Part shown: piece by piece, positions 43,229 to 52,294 of the stretch
How the letters are laid out: every line of letters begins with the position of its first letter
Numbering within the stretch: position 1 is the stretch's first letter
Assembly: GCF_002796605.1 (NCBI RefSeq)
Contig: NZ_CP024923.1
Location: forward strand, 3,541,501 to 3,605,500
Source of the DNA: Sphingomonas psychrotolerans
GTDB lineage: Bacteria; Pseudomonadota; Alphaproteobacteria; Sphingomonadales; Sphingomonadaceae
DNA: 64,000 bases
Direction of reading: 5' to 3'
Made by a program: the position numbers and the translations under genes
The notes under the pieces: model-generated
The model's input: only the letters and a program-made list of their open reading frames with translations
What the model was told of the DNA's origin: nothing
The model's database searches: none

Positions 43229-45478
43229 ATGGGACAGTGGCTAGCCGAGGCACGCGGCGGACAGGCGGAGGGCGTGCTCTCACGTTTCGACCCTGTCTAT
43301 TGGACCGTCAATTTCCCGCGGCCGATGATGGCGAGCGTGGTGACCACGGCGCCCGACGCGCTGCGCGTCGATGCGGTGTTCTATCGCCAGGACGATCTTG
43401 CCGGACTGATCTGGGAGGCCGAGGACCGGCACGATCACGTGCTGCTGCGGTATCAGACCAGCCGCGATTTTCGCGGGTGCCGGCTGCGGTTTCGCTGGCG
43501 CTCGGCGGGGGTGCTGGCGCTCGACCGGGTCAGCGGGCCGGTGCTCACCATCGAGGGGCGCGACGCGGCGGGCAACCCGCGTGCCTGGTATGTGCGGCTG
43601 TGGAATTATGCGAGCGGTGCCCCTGAAGACGCGCTGGTCTCGATCGACTTCACCACGGTTCAGGGCGGCTATCTGCTGCCCGGCGAAGCCGATCCGGTGT
43701 TCGCCGGGGACGTCGACCGGATGTTCGTGTCGCTGGTAGCGGAAGGCTATTCGGGCATGGATGCGGCGCTGGCGGCGCCGGTCGCGGCGTGGGTCGAGCT
43801 CAGCGAGATCGCCTGCGACGGGCCGGGTTCGGTGCTGGCGATCGGCGATGTCGTGGTGCCCGAGCACGGGCTGCAGATCGCCAATGGCTATGACGATTGC
43901 TATCATCTGACGCCGGCGCGGGTGCTCAGGAATGCGCTCCAGCTCGGCTATCGCGGGAGCATCCTGCATTATGTCGGGATGAGCCATTATTTCCGGCTCG
44001 AGCCCAATTCGGGCGGCTATTATGTCAGCCTGACCGGAGGCACGCTCAACGTGGCGTGTGCGGCATGGCACGTTGATTTCGCGCGACGCGCGGCGGCGCT
44101 CGATTATGAAGTGATCTGGTCGCTCTCCTACGAGCTGCTCGACCAGCATTGCTGGAACGACTGGAAGCAGCGTGCCGCCGATGGAGCGCCGGGGCTCACC
44201 GGCTGGAGCCCGCCCTCGGCGTTGCTGTCGCCCGCACATGCGGGGGCGATGTATTATCTGCGGGTGGTGGCGCTGGCGTTCGTCGGCATTGCGCAGGCGG
44301 CCGGGCTGGCGATCAAGTTCCAGATCGGCGAGCCGTGGTGGTGGGTGATGCCCGACGGACGATTGTGCATCCATGACGAGGCGGCGCGGGCGGAACTCGA
44401 CGATCCGGCCGAACAGAATGTTCGGGGCGAAGTGGATAGCGCTGTGCTCGATGCGGCGGGCGCGTTGCTCGCCGCTTCGACGCTGGCGTTGCGCGATGTG
44501 GTGCGCTGGGCGCCGGGAGCGGAAGTGCTGTTGCTGGCGTATCTGCCGACGGTGCTCGATCGGGCGATGCCCGAGCTTCAGCGCGCCAATTTGCCGCTCG
44601 GCTGGGCGGCGCCGGCGTTCGATATACTCCAGCTCGAGGATTATGACTGGGCCGCCACGGGCAATGCCGCAGCGAGCGCCAAGGGCGTCGCGCTGGCCGA
44701 GGCGCGGCTCGGCTATCCGGCTTCGGCGCAACATTATCTCGCGGGGTTCGTGCTCAACGCCGAGGACAAGGATCAGTGGCGGCCGATCGCGGCGGCGGCG
44801 GAGCGTGGACGCCAGCGCGGCGTTGCGGCGACCTTCGTCTGGGCGCTGCCGCAGGTGTTGCGCGACGGCTTCGTGCATTTCGAGCAGGAGGATGATGTGG
44901 ACGCGTTCGACGATGTGCTGTTCCCGCTCGCGCTGGGTCGCGAGGCCGAAGTGGCGCCCGAGGTCTCGACTGCGATCGTGACCAGCGCCGGCGGGCGCGA
45001 GAACCGCAATGCCGAATGGGCCGAGGCGCGATTGCGCTACGATGTCGGGCCGGGCGTGCGATCGGAGGCCGACATTGCGGCACTGATCGGGTTTTTTCGG
45101 GCGCGGATGGGGCCGGCGCGGGGGTTTCGGCTGCGCGATCCGTTCGATCATTCGGGCGAGAATGTCGTGTTGGGGATCGGCGACGGTGCCGAGGCGCGCT
45201 TCCAATTGGTCAAACGCTATGGCGAAGTGGTGCGGCGGATCACGCGACCGGTGCGCGGCAGCGTGCGCGTGGCCGTGGACGGGCTGGAGACCGCGGCCTT
45301 CACGCTCGAGGGCGGGATGGTGACGCTCGACGTGCCGCCGCCGGCGGGCGCGGTGGTGACGGCGAGCTTCGCTTTCGACGTGCCGGTGCGCTTCGCCGAG
45401 GATCGGCTGAGCGTTAGCCGCGCGACCTATCTGGCGGGGGCGGCGGCATCGGTGCCGCTGATCGAGGTGCGCGAATGA
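43229..45478 (+). CDS. GTA gp12: large N-terminal tail domain fused to DUF2460 distal tail protein
   Basis: 749 residues; the DUF2460 (TIGR02217) family is usually about 210. The C-terminal ~200 residues (LFPLALGREAEVAPEVSTAI, RENRNAEWAEARLRYDVGPG, RGFRLRDPFDHSGEN, ATYLAGAAASVPLIEVRE) are DUF2460. The ~540 residues before it contain a beta domain (FDPVYWTVNFPRPMMASVVT) and a glycosidase-like TIM-barrel region (GSILHYVGMSHYF, VIWSLSYELLDQHCWNDWK, FQIGEPWWWVMPDG, ILQLEDYDW, YLAGFVLNAEDKDQW). This resembles proteins called non-contractile tail sheath in sphingomonads. Overlaps gp13 by 4 nt. Confidence 0.88.
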   Translation: MGQWLAEARGGQAEGVLSRFDPVYWTVNFPRPMMASVVTTAPDALRVDAVFYRQDDLAGLIWEAEDRHDHVLLRYQTSRDFRGCRLRFRWRSAGVLALDRVSGPVLTIEGRDAAGNPRAWYVRLWNYASGAPEDALVSIDFTTVQGGYLLPGEADPVFAGDVDRMFVSLVAEGYSGMDAALAAPVAAWVELSEIACDGPGSVLAIGDVVVPEHGLQIANGYDDCYHLTPARVLRNALQLGYRGSILHYVGMSHYFRLEPNSGGYYVSLTGGTLNVACAAWHVDFARRAAALDYEVIWSLSYELLDQHCWNDWKQRAADGAPGLTGWSPPSALLSPAHAGAMYYLRVVALAFVGIAQAAGLAIKFQIGEPWWWVMPDGRLCIHDEAARAELDDPAEQNVRGEVDSAVLDAAGALLAASTLALRDVVRWAPGAEVLLLAYLPTVLDRAMPELQRANLPLGWAAPAFDILQLEDYDWAATGNAAASAKGVALAEARLGYPASAQHYLAGFVLNAEDKDQWRPIAAAAERGRQRGVAATFVWALPQVLRDGFVHFEQEDDVDAFDDVLFPLALGREAEVAPEVSTAIVTSAGGRENRNAEWAEARLRYDVGPGVRSEADIAALIGFFRARMGPARGFRLRDPFDHSGENVVLGIGDGAEARFQLVKRYGEVVRRITRPVRGSVRVAVDGLETAAFTLEGGMVTLDVPPPAGAVVTASFAFDVPVRFAEDRLSVSRATYLAGAAASVPLIEVRE

Positions 45479-46281
45479 GCTGGCTCGAAGGCGAACTCAC
45501 CAGCTTGGCCTTGTGCTGGCGGATCGACCGGCGCGACGGCGTGACGATCGGAATCACCGCGCACGATCGCGATCTCGAGATCGACGGACTGGTCTATCGC
45601 GCCGCGCCGGGGATGACGCCGAGCGCAATCGCGCGGAGCGCGAGCCTCGACGCCGACAGCATGGACGTGACCGGGGCGCTGACCAGCGCCGCGATCGGCG
45701 AGACCGATCTGCTCGCCGGGCGCTGGGACGGCGCGCGGGTGATGCTGTTCGCGACCGACTGGCGCGATCCGGGCGCGCGCGTGCCGCTGGGCGAGGGGAC
45801 GATCGGCGCGGTGGAGACGCGCGGGGACATGCTGACCGCGGAGCTGCGCGGAGTTTCGGCGGCGCTCGAACGGCCGGTGGTCGAGGAGACGTCGCCCGAA
45901 TGCCGGGCTGCGCTCGGCGATCGGCGCTGCCGCGTGGCGATGGCGGGGCGGCGGCGGTTCGCGCGGGTGATCGCGGAGGTGGGTGCGGTGCTGACCCTCG
46001 ACGCGGCGGAGCCGATCGCCAATGGCTATGGCGGCGGCCGGCTGCGCTGGTTCGGCGGAGCGAATTCGGGACTGGAGGATGCCGTCGCCCGCTCCGAAGG
46101 CGCGACGGTGACGTTGCGGCGGCCACCGCGGTTCGCGGCCGTCGGCGCGCTAGTGGCGATCGAGCAGGGCTGCGACAAAAGGCTGGCGACCTGTGCGGAG
46201 CGGTTTGCCAATGCGGCGAATTTCCGCGGCGAGCCGTATCTGCCGGGGATCGACTTGCTGACTCGCTACCCGGGCGCGTGA
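45475..46281 (+). CDS. DUF2163 baseplate hub protein (GTA gp13)
   Basis: 268 residues. Family blocks: TSLALCWRIDRRDGVTIGITAHDRDLEIDGLVYRAAPGM (residues 10-49), GRWDGARVMLFATDW, VEETSPECRAALGDRRCRVAM and the C-terminal cluster GCDKRLATCAERFANAANFRGEPYLPGID. Four cysteines near the end could bind an Fe-S cluster, as reported for the RcGTA hub. Overlaps gp12 and gp14 by 4 nt each. Confidence 0.93.
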   Translation: MSWLEGELTSLALCWRIDRRDGVTIGITAHDRDLEIDGLVYRAAPGMTPSAIARSASLDADSMDVTGALTSAAIGETDLLAGRWDGARVMLFATDWRDPGARVPLGEGTIGAVETRGDMLTAELRGVSAALERPVVEETSPECRAALGDRRCRVAMAGRRRFARVIAEVGAVLTLDAAEPIANGYGGGRLRWFGGANSGLEDAVARSEGATVTLRRPPRFAAVGALVAIEQGCDKRLATCAERFANAANFRGEPYLPGIDLLTRYPGA

Positions 46282-46676
46282 GCTCCGGCGACCGCGCCGT
46301 GGCAGCGGCGCGGGGCGCGCTGGGCGTGCGGTTTCGGCTGCACGGGCGCGACGCGGACGGGCTCGACTGCGTCGGGCTGGCCGCATTGGCGATGCGTGCC
46401 GCGGGCGTCGGCGGCGCGGTGCCGAGCGGCTATGCGCTGCGCACCGACGATGTCGCGCAGGTCGTGGCGACGATCGAGGCGGCGGGGCTGGTGGCGGCCA
46501 CGGAGGCCCGGGCCGGCGACTTGCTGTTGCTGCGCGCGGGACCCGGGCAATTGCATTTCGCGATCCAGACCGAGGACGGAATGATCCATGCCGACGCGAT
46601 GCTGCGGCGCGTGGTGGAACGGCGCGAATTGCCCTGGCCGGTGATCGGCCGCTGGCGGGGGCACGAGGGAGACTGA
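46278..46676 (+). CDS. NlpC/P60-like cell wall peptidase (GTA gp14, TIGR02219)
   Basis: 132 residues starting at GTG that overlaps the gp13 stop. The catalytic Cys is C31 (ADGLDCVGL), His H93 (GQLHFAI), with H104 a likely third residue. Cleaves peptidoglycan peptides during tail penetration. Short and compact as in other GTAs. Confidence 0.92.
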   Translation: MSSGDRAVAAARGALGVRFRLHGRDADGLDCVGLAALAMRAAGVGGAVPSGYALRTDDVAQVVATIEAAGLVAATEARAGDLLLLRAGPGQLHFAIQTEDGMIHADAMLRRVVERRELPWPVIGRWRGHEGD

Positions 46677-46677
46677 C

Positions 46678-48843
46678 ATGGCGACGGTGATATTGACGGT
46701 CGCCGGCACGCTGATCGGCGGGCCGGTGGGCGGCGCGATCGGCGGGATGATCGGCAATGCCCTCGACCGCGAACTTTTGTTCAAGCCCAAGGGGCGCGAA
46801 GGTCCGCGGCTGACCGAGCTGCGTGTGCAGACCTCTTCCTACGGTACCCAGATCCCGAAACTGTTCGGGACGATGCGCGTGGCGGGATCGGTGATCTGGG
46901 CGACCGACCTGGTCGAGCACCGCAGCAAGCAGAGCGGCGGCAAGGGCCGACCGAGCACCACCAGTTTCAGCTACACGGCGTCGTTCGCAGTGGCGCTTTC
47001 GGCGCGACCGATTCAGGGCATCGGGCGGATCTGGGCGGACGGCAAGCTGCTGCGCGGCACCGCCGGCGACTTCAAGAGCCGCACCGGCTTCCGATTGCAT
47101 CCCGGCAGCGAGGATCAGCAGCCCGATCCGCTGATCGCCGCCGCCGAGGGGATCGGACTGACTCCGGCGCACCGCGGGATCGCTTATGCGGTGTTCGAGA
47201 ATCTCGAGCTCGCCGATTTCGGCAATCGCATTCCCTCGCTCAGCTTCGAGGTTATCGCCGATCCGGGGCCGCTGGCGGCCGGTGCGGTCGTGGCGGAACT
47301 GGGCGAGGGCGCGGTGGCCATACCGGAAGACACGGTTCGGCTTGCCGGCTTCGCGGCTTCGGGCGCGAGCGTGCGCGCCGCGGTGGAGGTGCTGGCGGGG
47401 GCCACGGGAGGATGGTTCCGGGCCGAGGCCGAAGCGCTGACGCTGTTGAGCGGCCCCGGTGCGGCGGTTCCGCTCGCCGATAGGGGGGCGGGCGAAGCCC
47501 ATCGCAGCCAAAGGCGGCGCGATATCGCGGCGGCGGAGACTGCGCCGCGCACGCTGACGCTCGCTTATTACGAGCCGGCGCGCGACTATCAGGCGGGCAT
47601 CCAGCGCGCGGTGCGGCCGGGCGCGGGGATGCGCGAGGCACGGATGGAGCTTGCCGCGGCGATCGACGCGACCGGTGCGCGGTCCATCGCCGAGACTGCG
47701 CTGACCCGGCTCGACGTGGAACGCGAGCGCCGAACGCTGGCGCTGCCGTGGGACTCGCTGGCGATTCGGCCCGGCGAGCGCGTGACGATCGCCGGCGCGC
47801 GCGGGATCTGGCGAGTCGATCGATGGCGACTGGAGAACATGGCGGTGCTGCTCGAATGCGTCGCGGTCGCTCCGGGGACGCTGGCGGGCGAGGCGAGCGG
47901 CGGACGCGTGCTGCCGGCCCCCGACCTCGCAATGGGCGAGACCGTCGTCCACGCTTTCGAGCTTCCGCCGCTGGGCCCGCTCGCGACCGTCCCGCAGCTC
48001 GCGGTCGCGGCGGGCGGCACGGGTCCCGGCTGGCGAAGCGCCGCGCTCCTCGTCAGCGTCGATCAAGGCGCGAGCTGGTCCCCCGCCGGAGCAACCCCGA
48101 TGCCGGCGGTGGTCGGGCGCGTGATTACGCCCCCGGGCGTAGCGCCCGCGCAGCTCGCCGACCGGATCCATGCGATCGTCGTCGAGCTGGCGAGCGGCGC
48201 GATGCTGTTGCACGACGCCAACGACGCCGCGCTCGCGGCGGGGTCGAACCTCGCGATGGTGGGCGACGAACTGCTCCAGTTCGCGCACGCGACTCCGCTG
48301 GGCGGCCGCCAATGGGAGTTGCACGGACTATGGCGCGGCCGCCGCGGGACCGAGCCGGCGATCGGGAGCCAGGCGCCGGGCGACCGATTCGTCCTGCTCG
48401 AGGCGGAGGCGCTGGCGACGCTCGATCTGCCCGCACAGGCGACAGGGGCGATCGTGCAGGTGCTCGCCCAAAGCGTGAGCGACGACGAAGCGGCGCAAGC
48501 GCAGGCGCATGTGCGCGGCATCTCGCTGGTGCCGCCCGCGCCGGCGCACCCGCGCGAACGGATCCTGGCCGACGGGGCGACGGAGATCAGCTGGGTGCGC
48601 CGCAGCAGGAACGGCTGGGACTGGATCGACGGCGTCGATGCACCGCTCGGCGAGGAAAGCGAGCGCTACCAGCTCACCCTTGCGCTTGCGGCGGGCGGCA
48701 CCCGTACGGTCGAGACCGAAGCGCCGCGCTTCGTGCTGAACGCAGAAGAGCGACTGGCGACGGCTGCGGCCACCATCCGCCAGATCGGCGCGCACGGGCT
48801 GTCTCCGCCGGCCACGCTGGAATTGCCAACGGGAGAAGGCTGA
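46678..48843 (+). CDS. GTA host-specificity / tail tip protein (gp15)
   Basis: 721 residues. N-terminus ILTVAGTLIGGPVGGAIGGMIGNALDRELLF and YGTQIPKLFGTMRVAGSVIWATDL match RcGTA gp15. The middle contains the phage-tail-3-like domain (DTVRLAGFAASGASVRAAVEVLAGATGGWF), then a Gly/Ala-rich C-terminal part. RcGTA gp15 is much longer and includes a TIM-barrel domain that I do not find here; a TIM-barrel-like part is instead found in gp12. Stop overlaps the DUF2793 ATG. Confidence 0.9.
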   Translation: MATVILTVAGTLIGGPVGGAIGGMIGNALDRELLFKPKGREGPRLTELRVQTSSYGTQIPKLFGTMRVAGSVIWATDLVEHRSKQSGGKGRPSTTSFSYTASFAVALSARPIQGIGRIWADGKLLRGTAGDFKSRTGFRLHPGSEDQQPDPLIAAAEGIGLTPAHRGIAYAVFENLELADFGNRIPSLSFEVIADPGPLAAGAVVAELGEGAVAIPEDTVRLAGFAASGASVRAAVEVLAGATGGWFRAEAEALTLLSGPGAAVPLADRGAGEAHRSQRRRDIAAAETAPRTLTLAYYEPARDYQAGIQRAVRPGAGMREARMELAAAIDATGARSIAETALTRLDVERERRTLALPWDSLAIRPGERVTIAGARGIWRVDRWRLENMAVLLECVAVAPGTLAGEASGGRVLPAPDLAMGETVVHAFELPPLGPLATVPQLAVAAGGTGPGWRSAALLVSVDQGASWSPAGATPMPAVVGRVITPPGVAPAQLADRIHAIVVELASGAMLLHDANDAALAAGSNLAMVGDELLQFAHATPLGGRQWELHGLWRGRRGTEPAIGSQAPGDRFVLLEAEALATLDLPAQATGAIVQVLAQSVSDDEAAQAQAHVRGISLVPPAPAHPRERILADGATEISWVRRSRNGWDWIDGVDAPLGEESERYQLTLALAAGGTRTVETEAPRFVLNAEERLATAAATIRQIGAHGLSPPATLELPTGEG

Positions 48844-49346
48844 TGACCGACAATGTGACGCCCCGCCTCGCGATGCCGCTGCTTCAATCGGGTCAGGCAC
48901 AGAAGGAGATGACGCATAACGAGTCGCTCGCGCGACTCGATTTGATCGTGCAGGGCGCGGTCGTCGCCGCCGGCGTCGACACACCGCCGACGAGTCCCGA
49001 ACCCGGCGCCTGTTGGCTCGTGGGCGCGGCGCCCGACGGCGTCTGGGCAGGTCATCCGCACGCGCTGGCAGGCTGGACGCGTTCGGGATGGATTTTCGTA
49101 GAGCCCCGCGAGGGCATGCAGCTCTCGCTCGGATCGACACAGGGTATTGCACGGTTCTCGGCGGGGATATGGCGGCTCGGAGAGCTCCACGGAAAAGTTT
49201 TTGTCGAGGGAGACCAAGTGGTTGGCCCAAGGGGCGACGCAGTGGCGGAACCCTCGGGAGGGTCGACGGTTGATGCCGAAGCGCGGACGGCAATCGTTTC
49301 GATACTGGAAGCAATGCGTTCACATGGTTTGATCGAGGGAGGTTGA
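48843..49346 (+). CDS. DUF2793 tail-associated protein
   Basis: 167 residues. DUF2793: RLAMPLLQSGQAQKEMTHNESLARLDLIVQGAVV, PPTSPEPGACWLVGAAPDGVWAGHPHALAGWT and WIFVEPREGMQL. C-terminal extension ends AIVSILEAMRSHGLIEGG. In GTA clusters and phages these proteins may be tail fibre or head-spike parts. Starts within the gp15 stop (TGATG), and ends the cluster. Confidence 0.9.
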   Translation: MTDNVTPRLAMPLLQSGQAQKEMTHNESLARLDLIVQGAVVAAGVDTPPTSPEPGACWLVGAAPDGVWAGHPHALAGWTRSGWIFVEPREGMQLSLGSTQGIARFSAGIWRLGELHGKVFVEGDQVVGPRGDAVAEPSGGSTVDAEARTAIVSILEAMRSHGLIEGG

Positions 49347-49455
49347 ACCTGTGGCGCTAATGCAACAGTCTCGGTTTTGTGTGCTTGCGCAGAAACCTTC
49401 GTTTCGGTAGTGAGTTTGTCGCTGTCCGTAGTGACAACTTTGAAAGGGGATTAAT

Positions 49456-50589
49456 ATGCGGAAGCTTGCCGTAACTTTGGCACTTGCGACGACCGCGCTC
49501 AGCACGCCCGCACTTGCACGCGACGATGCGTGGTATGTGGGTGTCGAGGGCGGCGCCATGCTGGTCGAAGACATTGATTGGGACGTTGGGGCTGCCATTG
49601 ACAGCACGACCGTCGACCACCGCGCCGGCTTCGACGTCGGCGGTACCGTCGGTTACGACCTGGGTGTCGTCCGCCTCGAAGCCGAAGTCGGCTATCGTGC
49701 AGCGAACGTGACCGGTCTGCGCTCGACGACGACCATTCCGTTCGTGAACGGAGCAGGCGCTACGGTGTTCGCACCTGGTGGCAGCTATGATTATGCCGGC
49801 GGCCGTACGTCGGCACTGAGCTTCATGGTCAACGCGCTGTGGGACTTCGGTGATGACGACGGCGTTCAGGGCTTCGTTGGCCCGGGTCTCGGTGTCGCTC
49901 GCGTGAAGAGCCGTCTGGCGCTCAACACCAATGGCGATGCGCTCGACGATTCGGACACGGTGGTTGCCTGGCAGGCGGTTGCGGGCGTTCGCGCCCCGAT
50001 CTCCGACAATATCGACGTGTCGCTGAAGTATCGCTTCTTCAACGCACCGGGCGTCGAGCTCGTCGACATTGCAGGTCGTCAGTGGTACGGCCGTTTCCGT
50101 TCGCACAGCATCATGGGCGGCCTGACCTTCAACTTCGGTGCGCCTGAGCCCGAGCCCGTCGTTCCGACGCCGGAACCGACCCCGGCGCCGACCTACACCC
50201 CGCCGCCGGAACAGCCGCCGGTTGCACAGCCCATCCAGTGCACCCCCGGACCGTACATCGTGTTCTTCGACTGGGATAAGTCGGATATCACGCCGGAGGC
50301 CGCGAGCATTCTCGACAACGCCATCAGCAACTATCAGAACTGCGGTAACTCGCAGGTCATGCTGGCGGGCCACGCCGACCGTTCGGGTTCGGCGAGCTAC
50401 AATGTCGGTCTGTCGCAGCGTCGCGCCGATGCAACCAAGGCCTATCTGTCGGGCCGTGGCATCTCCGACGGTGTCATCTCGACCGAAGCGTTCGGCGAAA
50501 GCCGCCCGCGCGTCGAGACCGCCGATGGCGTCCGCGAACTGCAGAACCGTCGTGTGGAAATCATGTACGGCCCGGGTTCGGGTCAGTAA
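49456..50589 (+). CDS. OmpA-family outer-membrane porin
   Basis: 377 residues. Signal peptide MRKLAVTLALATTALSTPALA, an 8-stranded OmpA-like barrel to about 230, a Pro/Glu-rich linker (PEPEPVVPTPEPTPAPTYTP) and a C-terminal OmpA peptidoglycan-binding domain (IVFFDWDKSDITPEAASILD; GHADRSGSASYNVGLSQRRA). Codons are less GC-rich and more uniform (many CGT, GGT), as in highly expressed genes. Good Shine-Dalgarno AAAGGGG. Confidence 0.95.
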   Translation: MRKLAVTLALATTALSTPALARDDAWYVGVEGGAMLVEDIDWDVGAAIDSTTVDHRAGFDVGGTVGYDLGVVRLEAEVGYRAANVTGLRSTTTIPFVNGAGATVFAPGGSYDYAGGRTSALSFMVNALWDFGDDDGVQGFVGPGLGVARVKSRLALNTNGDALDDSDTVVAWQAVAGVRAPISDNIDVSLKYRFFNAPGVELVDIAGRQWYGRFRSHSIMGGLTFNFGAPEPEPVVPTPEPTPAPTYTPPPEQPPVAQPIQCTPGPYIVFFDWDKSDITPEAASILDNAISNYQNCGNSQVMLAGHADRSGSASYNVGLSQRRADATKAYLSGRGISDGVISTEAFGESRPRVETADGVRELQNRRVEIMYGPGSGQ

Positions 50590-50622
50590 GCCACAGCGGT
50601 TCTTCGGAACGACAAAGAACAA

Positions 50623-50653
50623 GGGGAGGTCGGGAAACCGGCCTCCCTTTTTC
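50623..50653 (+). terminator. Rho-independent terminator of the OmpA-like gene
   Basis: GGGAGGTCGG pairs with CCGGCCTCCC around GAAA, followed by TTTTTCTTT. It lies 33 bp past the stop and is a strong intrinsic terminator. Confidence 0.9.
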
Positions 50654-50694
50654 TTTGTGGACGACGCGACACCAGAAACCGTGAGCTTATTCAG

Positions 50695-51618
50695 ATGAGC
50701 TCCCGGACGGCGTTGCGTATCTTTGTCGCGCTATCGGCGCTCTATTTCACGATAGTGCTCGCGCTGTTTTTCACGCAGCGTGCCCTGCTGTTCCCCGCCC
50801 CGCGCGGCGCGAGTGCGGCACCCCCGCCCGGCTTCGGGGCAGCGCAATTGAATACTGAGGATGGTTTGAGGCTGGCAGCCGCCTATCGGCCGAACTCCGG
50901 CAACCTTGCCACGATCGTCTTCTTTCACGGCAATGGCGACAGTCTGGCGGGCGCCGACGACGCGACGCGCGCGATCGGCGCCGCCGGCTATGGCTTGTTG
51001 CTGGTCGAGTATCGCGGTTACGCCGGAAATCCCGGCAGCCCCGGCGAGCAGGGGCTGTATCGCGACGGGCGAGCTGCTTTGGCCTGGCTAATGCAGCGCG
51101 GGGTGGATTTCCGCTGCATCGTCGTCGTCGGTAACTCGCTCGGCTCTGGCGTTGCGACGGAGATCGCCGCCGGCGCGCCGGTGGCCGGGCTCGTACTCGT
51201 TTCCGGATTTACCAGCATGCCCGATGTGGTGGCGCCGCTTTATCCCTGGGTTCCGGTGCGGGTGTTGCTGCGTGACCGCTTCGATAATCGCGCGAAGATC
51301 AGGCGCGTGGAGGCTCCGATATTGTTGCTCCACGGGACCGCCGATCACCTGATCCCGGCGCGTCACAGCACGACGTTGGCCGGCGTCGCGAGGAACGTGA
51401 GGCTAGGGCTGGTGCCCGAGGCGGGGCACGCGCTGGTCTATTCGGCGCGATCCCAGACGATGATCCTGCGCTGGTTGGCAGGCGTCGGGCGCGCATGCCG
51501 GGCGGGCAATCAGGTGTCCGGCGAACCCCCTAAGGCGGCCGACAGCCACTCCGGCGTGATTGCATCGCCGAGCGCCTCGGTTCGCCGTAATTCGATCATC
51601 AGGCCCAAATCCGGATAG
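50695..51618 (+). CDS. Alpha/beta hydrolase, membrane-anchored
   Basis: 307 residues. N-terminal helix (RIFVALSALYFTIVLALFF), then IVFFHGNGDSLAG, the nucleophile elbow VVGNSLGSGVA, acid loop HGTADHLIP and catalytic His EAGHA. Like the BEM46/YtmA family of membrane-bound hydrolases. The last 35 residues overlap the convergent ygfZ gene by 109 bp and look unconserved. Confidence 0.9.
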   Translation: MSSRTALRIFVALSALYFTIVLALFFTQRALLFPAPRGASAAPPPGFGAAQLNTEDGLRLAAAYRPNSGNLATIVFFHGNGDSLAGADDATRAIGAAGYGLLLVEYRGYAGNPGSPGEQGLYRDGRAALAWLMQRGVDFRCIVVVGNSLGSGVATEIAAGAPVAGLVLVSGFTSMPDVVAPLYPWVPVRVLLRDRFDNRAKIRRVEAPILLLHGTADHLIPARHSTTLAGVARNVRLGLVPEAGHALVYSARSQTMILRWLAGVGRACRAGNQVSGEPPKAADSHSGVIASPSASVRRNSIIRPKSG

Positions 51619-52250
51619 CGCGTCCGGGTCCGCTCCCCCGGCTCGCCGAGCGGCGCCACTACCAGCCGGCGATTGACCTTGGCGCGATAGTGCATCCGCG
51701 CGGTGTTTTCCTGGCCGACATAACAGCCCTTGGTGAAGCTGACTCCGTTCAGTTCTGCCGCGTTGCATTCGAGCCAGAGCGTCTTGTCCTGGCCGAGTTC
51801 GTCCATGCCCTCGATCACACCCAGGCCAAGGCGATGCGCCAGCCAGCCGGTGGCAGGGCTGCCGGCCCCGGGACCCAGCCAGCGGCGGCCCAGCGCTGGC
51901 AGGCGCGGATCGGCGACGCCCTCTTCCTCTTCCAGGCTCCAGTGGACGCCGCCTTCGACCGGCTCGATCAGGATCGGGCGGCGGAGGCGATAGAGCGTCA
52001 GACGTCGGGCGAGCGCTTCGCGCCGGGTTGTCTCGCAGTCGATCAGGATCGCGTCGCCATCCGCCCAAAGCAGGAAATCGAACAGTGCTTTCCCTTGCGG
52101 AGTCAGCAGCCCCGCCCATTGCGGCGTGGCGGGCGTCACCAGTGCGAGGTCCTGCGTCACCAGCCCCTGCAGAAAGCCGCGAACGTCTTCGCCGCCGACG
52201 CGCAGCAGCGCGCGATCGGGCAGCCATGTTCCGGGACTGGTCTCGTTCAT
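51510..52250 (-). CDS. ygfZ: Folate-dependent YgfZ/GcvT-like Fe-S cluster protein
   Basis: 246 residues. The family signature KGCYVGQENTARM is intact and the N-terminal fold (FLQGLVTQDLALVTPATPQWAGLLTPQGKALFDFLLW) is GcvT-like. YgfZ helps build or repair Fe-S enzymes such as MiaB using tetrahydrofolate. Divergent from pyrC. Confidence 0.95.
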   Translation of the reverse strand: MNETSPGTWLPDRALLRVGGEDVRGFLQGLVTQDLALVTPATPQWAGLLTPQGKALFDFLLWADGDAILIDCETTRREALARRLTLYRLRRPILIEPVEGGVHWSLEEEEGVADPRLPALGRRWLGPGAGSPATGWLAHRLGLGVIEGMDELGQDKTLWLECNAAELNGVSFTKGCYVGQENTARMHYRAKVNRRLVVAPLGEPGERTRTRYPDLGLMIELRRTEALGDAITPEWLSAALGGSPDT

Positions 52251-52294
52251 GGGGAACAGGTAGGAGCCAGGGACGCGCGACGGAAGAGGGCGAT

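Noticed and set aside
43280..45205. 641-codon open frame on the minus strand
   Set aside because: Shadow of gp12, which has recognisable domains on the plus strand.
46150..48324. 724-codon open frame on the minus strand
   Set aside because: Shadow of gp13-gp15. Extremely rich in Arg, Gln and His, no motifs, no ribosome binding site.
31483..49346. Complete prophage
   Set aside because: No integrase, repressor, replication, holin or endolysin gene and no att-like duplication was seen. Gene order matches RcGTA instead.
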